Part shown: positions 56,446-59,914 of the stretch, one piece after another
How the letters are laid out: every line of letters begins with the position of its first letter
Numbering within the stretch: position 1 is the stretch's first letter
Source: Sphaerotilus uruguayifluvii
GTDB taxonomy: Bacteria > Pseudomonadota > Gammaproteobacteria > Burkholderiales > Burkholderiaceae_C
NCBI RefSeq assembly: GCF_013294065.1
Contig: NZ_JABSNM010000003.1
Location: forward strand, 229,459-289,372
Length of the DNA: 59,914 nucleotides
Direction: 5' to 3'
The notes under the pieces: generated by a model
Databases searched by the model: none
What the model saw: the letters and a program-made list of their open reading frames with translations, nothing else
What the model was told of the DNA's origin: nothing
Translations under genes and position numbers: made by a program

Positions 56446-57489
56446 ATGTCCACGCCCGACGCCGATCTGCCCGCACCGACCTTCCTGCCCCTCGGCTTCC
56501 CCTGGCCGACGCAGGACCCCTTTCTCTTCTGCGTCCACCACGACGACCGCTACCCCGCCGGCAACGGCCGCTTCGGCCCGGCGGCGTCGCTGGCCGGCCG
56601 GCAGATCGGCAGCGACTTCTCCTACCGCGACGGCTGGAGCCTGTACCACGGCGAGCAGGTGCCGGGCTTTCCCGCCCACCCGCACCGCGGCTTCGAGACG
56701 GTGACGCTGGTGCGCACCGGCCGCATCGACCATGCCGACTCGGCCGGCGCGGCGGCGCGCTACGGCGACGGCGACGTGCAGTGGCTGACCGCCGGGCGCG
56801 GCATCCAGCACAGCGAGATGTTCCCGCTGCTGCGCACCGACGCGCCCAACCCGCTCGACCTGTTCCAGATCTGGCTGAACCTGCCGGCGCGCAGCAAGTT
56901 CGCCGCGCCGCACTTCACGATGTTCTGGGCCGACACGATGCCCCGCCGCGTCGAGACCGATGCCCAGGGCCGGCGCGCCGAGCTGCTGTGCGTGGCCGGC
57001 GCCCTGCCCGATCTGGCCACGCCGCCCAGCCCGCCGCCCGACTCCTGGGCCAGCCAGGCGGAGGCCGACGTGGCGATCTGGACCCTGAAGCTCGACGCCG
57101 GCGCGCGGCTGACGCTGCCCGCCGCACGCGGCGGCGCGGCGACGAAGCGCCGGCTCTATTTCTTCCTCGGCGACGGCCTGCGGGTGGCGGACCAGCCGGT
57201 GCCGGGCCACTGCGCGATCGACGTGCCCGCCGACCGGCCGGCCGAGATCGTCAACACCGGCACCACGCCGGCCGAGCTGCTGATGCTGCAGGGCCGCCCG
57301 ATCGGCGAGCCGGTAGCGCAGTACGGCCCCTTCGTGATGAACACCCAGGCCGAGATCCGCCAGGCCTTCGCCGACTACCAGCGCACCGGCTTCGGCGGCT
57401 GGTCCTGGGACGACGCCGCGCCGGTGCACGGACCCGACGCCGCCCGCTTCGCCCGGCACCCGGACGGCCGCGTCGAGCGGCCGGAGTGA
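56446..57489 (+). CDS. Pirin-family bicupin protein
   Basis: A 347-residue pirin-like protein. The N-terminal cupin contains the metal-ligand pattern FPAHPHRGFETVTLVRTGRI (His, His, Glu later) and LTAGRGIQHSEM, and a C-terminal pirin domain follows. Members can be quercetinases or regulators; activity is not predictable. The metal-binding residues are intact. ATG 56446 is preferred over the upstream ATG at 56386. It may be co-transcribed with the LacI gene, 66 bp upstream. Confidence 0.9.
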   Translation: MSTPDADLPAPTFLPLGFPWPTQDPFLFCVHHDDRYPAGNGRFGPAASLAGRQIGSDFSYRDGWSLYHGEQVPGFPAHPHRGFETVTLVRTGRIDHADSAGAAARYGDGDVQWLTAGRGIQHSEMFPLLRTDAPNPLDLFQIWLNLPARSKFAAPHFTMFWADTMPRRVETDAQGRRAELLCVAGALPDLATPPSPPPDSWASQAEADVAIWTLKLDAGARLTLPAARGGAATKRRLYFFLGDGLRVADQPVPGHCAIDVPADRPAEIVNTGTTPAELLMLQGRPIGEPVAQYGPFVMNTQAEIRQAFADYQRTGFGGWSWDDAAPVHGPDAARFARHPDGRVERPE

Positions 57490-57537
57490 CGCAGCGCCGC
57501 GCCCGTCACCGCAACCTGCCGTCATCCCGCCAACCGC

Positions 57538-57620
57538 CGTCACCCCCGCGCAGGCGGGGGCCCACGCAACAAGATGACAGGATCAGGCAGACGTAGATCC
57601 TCGCCTTCGCGAGGATGACG
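57538..57620. repeat. REP/BIME-like palindromic element upstream of the STAND gene
   Basis: A CGTCACCCCCGCGCAGGC-type half-palindrome at 57538 is followed by GTAGATCCTCGC...GCGAGGATGACG at 57593-57620, nearly identical to the right half of the element at 643-733. The 268-bp gap 57490-57757 contains this, a GCGCCC/GGGCGC hairpin at 57698-57713 and no gene. Confidence 0.75.
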
Positions 57621-57757
57621 AAGGTCGGGGCCGTTGATGCTGCCCATGGATCTCGGTTGTGCGCGACCCGCAGCGGGTTATGCGGTTTTTGCTGGTATTG
57701 CGCCCTGATGGGCGCGGCTGCTAGATTGATCCGCAAATTGCAACACCAGGGGGCGAG

Positions 57758-59914
57758 ATGGCGGAGCAGCGGACTGATTTGGGGGCCGACAGCCACGACA
57801 ACATCGTCGTGCAGATCGAGGGCGATCAGAACACGGTCCAGATCGGACCGCGCCCCAAGCTGCTGCTGACACGCTTTGTGGCGCAACGCCGGATTCCTGC
57901 GGGCAAGGCAGTGAGCGAACTGCTGCAGCTCTCGCCCTACACCCTGTCGACCACACTGGTCGGCCGTGACGCTGAACTGGCTGATCTCGACCGTTTTCTG
58001 CACAGCACCGAGTCCATCAGCGTGCGGGTGCTGACCGGCGACGGTGGCAGTGGCAAAACGCGATTGGCATTGCACCTGTGCGAGCAGATGGCCGACCAAG
58101 GCTGGTTGACCGGCTTCGCCACGTCGGACGCCTTGCGCAAGTTCAACACTCAGCCGGACCGCGCCGAATGGGGCTGGAGCCGGCCGACGCTGGTGGTGAT
58201 CGACTATGCCGCCAGCCACACGGAATTGTTGAAGGACTGGCTGGATGCCCTGGCCGATCGACTTGGTCAGGAGCCCGCGCTCGAACATCCACTGCGCATC
58301 CTGCTGCTGGAGCGCCATGCCACCCACGAGTCGGGCTGGATGGCCGAGTTGTGCGCCAACGGTGGCTGGGCGGCGATCGGCGGACGTCACACGTTGTTTG
58401 ATCCGCCGGAACCCGTGGCGGTGCGGCCGCTGACCGCTCCCGCGGACCGGGCCCGCCTGCTGAACCAGATGCTTCAGCGCAACGGCTTCATCGGCCCGCA
58501 GGTCAGCCCCGAATTCGTCGAGCGGCACCTGAGCACGGCCAGTTGGGGGCAAGATCCCTTGTTCCTGATGATGGCCGCGCTGCACGCCGTCCAGCAGGGC
58601 CGGATCGAGGCGCTGGCGCTGCGTCGCACCGACCTGGCGCAGGAACTGGCGAGGCGCGAAGGCGTGCGCCTTGACCGACTGGCCGCCGTCCACCAGCCGG
58701 CGCCGCTGAACAAGCAACTGCTGCGTCACCTGAACGCCTGCATCACCCTGGCGCAAGGGATGGACCGCGACGCCTTTCTGCCTCTGGTCAGCCAGGAAAG
58801 CCAGGCCACGGGCCGGCCGAACGGCGGTGACCCCGCCGAATTCCACGATCTGCTCGCCGACGCGTTGCCCGCCACCGACGACGGGTGCCTGCCCCCGCTG
58901 CTTCCTGATCTGATCGGCGAAGCCTTCGTTCTGGACACCCTGGCCGCCCAGAAAATCAACTCCACTGGGCTCCAGCGCCTGTACGCCACACTGGGTCTAC
59001 CGATGGTCCAGACCCTCGTCCGCTGCGCCCAGGACTTCGCCAAGCAGGACACCAATCATCCCCTGCCGTGGTTGCGAGCGCTGGTGCAGGTCGCCTCCGG
59101 CGACTGGCAAAGGCTGGTGCAGATCAGTCAGGCGATTCCGCATGAATCGGTCGTGTTGCGCGGACTGAATCTGGAGATCGTCGAACTGCGCGACAAGGCG
59201 TTGGCCGAATGGCCCGAGGCTTCCCCAGAGCTGAAGGCTTGGCATTTGTCTCAGGCCAGCATTGCCCGCGCCGAGATGGGCCAGAGAGAAGAGGCGCTGG
59301 AGTCGGCGCGCGAGGCTGTGGAGATACGAAGAGAACTGGCCCGGCAACGCCCGGACGCCTTCCGCCCGGATTTGGCGAGTTCGCTGAACAACTTGGCCAA
59401 CCGGTTGAGCGACCTGGGCCAGAGAGAAGAGGCGCTGGAGGCGGCGTGCGAGGCGGTGGAGATCTACCGAGAACTGGCCCGGCAACGCCCGGACGCCTTC
59501 CGCCCGGATTTGGCCATGTCGCTGAACAACGTGGCCAACCGGTTGAGCGACCTGGGCCAGAGAGAAGAGGCTCTGGCGGCGGCGCGCGAGGCGGTGGAGA
59601 TCCGAAGAGAACTGGCCCGGCAACGCCCGGACGCCTTCCGCCCGGATTTGGCCATGTCGCTGAACAACGTGGCCAGCTTTTTGAGCGCCCTGGGCCAGAG
59701 AGAAGAGGCGCTGGCGGCGGCGCGCGAGGCGGTGGAGATCTACCGAGAACTGGCCCGGCAACGCCCGGACGCCTTCCGCCCAAATTTGGCCATGTCGCTG
59801 AACAACGTGGCCAATGTCTTGAGCGCCCTGGGCCAGAGAGAAGAGGCGCTGGCGGCGGCGCGCGAGGCGGTGGAGATCTACCGAGAACTGGCCCGGCAAC
59901 GCCCGGACGCCTTC
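57758..59914 (+). CDS. STAND-type NTPase with TPR repeats (3' end outside window)
   Basis: The frame is open from ATG 57758 to the window end (719 codons seen). Residues 14-30 carry a beta-rich motif (NIVVQIEGDQNTVQIG). A NACHT/NB-ARC-like ATPase follows, with Walker A GDGGSGKT at 94-101 and Walker B-like TLVVIDYA, Asp149. A helical segment to about residue 505 leads to TPR-like repeats of 46 residues (GQREEALAAAREAVEIYREL), almost identical at DNA level. Codon use is richer in TTG, AAT and CAT than in neighbouring genes. STAND NTPases act as switches in defence, signalling or transcription control. No separate effector domain is seen before the ATPase. Confidence 0.9.
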   Translation, partial: MAEQRTDLGADSHDNIVVQIEGDQNTVQIGPRPKLLLTRFVAQRRIPAGKAVSELLQLSPYTLSTTLVGRDAELADLDRFLHSTESISVRVLTGDGGSGKTRLALHLCEQMADQGWLTGFATSDALRKFNTQPDRAEWGWSRPTLVVIDYAASHTELLKDWLDALADRLGQEPALEHPLRILLLERHATHESGWMAELCANGGWAAIGGRHTLFDPPEPVAVRPLTAPADRARLLNQMLQRNGFIGPQVSPEFVERHLSTASWGQDPLFLMMAALHAVQQGRIEALALRRTDLAQELARREGVRLDRLAAVHQPAPLNKQLLRHLNACITLAQGMDRDAFLPLVSQESQATGRPNGGDPAEFHDLLADALPATDDGCLPPLLPDLIGEAFVLDTLAAQKINSTGLQRLYATLGLPMVQTLVRCAQDFAKQDTNHPLPWLRALVQVASGDWQRLVQISQAIPHESVVLRGLNLEIVELRDKALAEWPEASPELKAWHLSQASIARAEMGQREEALESAREAVEIRRELARQRPDAFRPDLASSLNNLANRLSDLGQREEALEAACEAVEIYRELARQRPDAFRPDLAMSLNNVANRLSDLGQREEALAAAREAVEIRRELARQRPDAFRPDLAMSLNNVASFLSALGQREEALAAAREAVEIYRELARQRPDAFRPNLAMSLNNVANVLSALGQREEALAAAREAVEIYRELARQRPDAF
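59281..59914 (+). repeat. 138-bp tandem TPR repeat array
   Basis: Units begin near 59281, 59419, 59557, 59695 and 59833, a period of exactly 138 bp (46 codons), and the array runs off the window. Copies differ at only a few bases, so unit number may vary between strains. The translated unit resembles TPR_10/12 type helices, not a CRISPR. Confidence 0.9.

Noticed and set aside
59281-59914. CRISPR-like direct repeats
   Set aside because: The period (138 bp) is too long and whole units are repeated in frame without unique spacers. They encode TPR helices.

Overview
The window is very GC-rich and densely coded on both strands, with short gaps and many 4-nt ATGA/GTGA overlaps. The gene set points to a betaproteobacterium of the order Burkholderiales: a DUF3460 gene next to scpA, an NAD-dependent fds-type formate dehydrogenase, a fatty acid cis/trans isomerase, a thiD-thiE fusion, and short palindromic repeats whose translation reads VIPAKAGS. 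A Leptothrix/Sphaerotilus/Rubrivivax-like lineage is plausible, but the genus cannot be fixed from this sequence alone.

Layout. 1-582 is the 3' end of a TPR gene. 759-2898 is a MaoC hydratase plus acyl-CoA ligase pair. 3104-5460 is a hybrid histidine kinase overlapping its OmpR-type partner. 5447-15185 holds formate oxidation (fdhD/fdsC, fdsD, fdsA, fdsB, fdsG and a LysR regulator), interrupted by a RibD-like reductase and a secreted subtilase. 15363-31342 is mostly housekeeping and envelope genes: Mrp/ApbC, a 7TM-GGDEF protein, a ferredoxin, metG, an isochorismatase-like hydrolase, a PH-domain protein, cti, a hydroxypyruvate isomerase-like gene, DUF2256, a SulP transporter, a CYTH protein, DUF3460, scpA and a secreted protein. 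31382-37423 has guaC, then a two-gene caspase/CHAT protease operon that abuts a membrane-anchored coiled-coil/HhH gene. 37678-39093 is a degenerate GGDEF-EAL protein. 39003-45025 is a complete thiamine operon (promoter, TPP riboswitch, thiC-thiO-thiS-thiG-thiDE). 45134-57489 has a giant AsmA/DUF748 protein, a membrane protein, a GNAT plus MFS-PlsC pair, a DUF2145 operon, XRE and LacI regulators and a pirin. 57758 to the end is a STAND-type NTPase with near-identical TPR repeats, cut by the window edge.

The parts that look least ordinary are: (i) the metacaspase-like/CHAT pair, with intact His/Cys dyads in both proteins; (ii) the STAND NTPase, with a short RHIM-like VQIG motif in front of the ATPase, lower-GC codon use than its neighbours and TPR repeats conserved at DNA level; (iii) a palindromic REP-type element inserted in frame inside thiO; and (iv) the split of fdsC/fdhD from the rest of the fds operon. 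Several convergent gene pairs end in strong GC hairpins placed across their stop codons.
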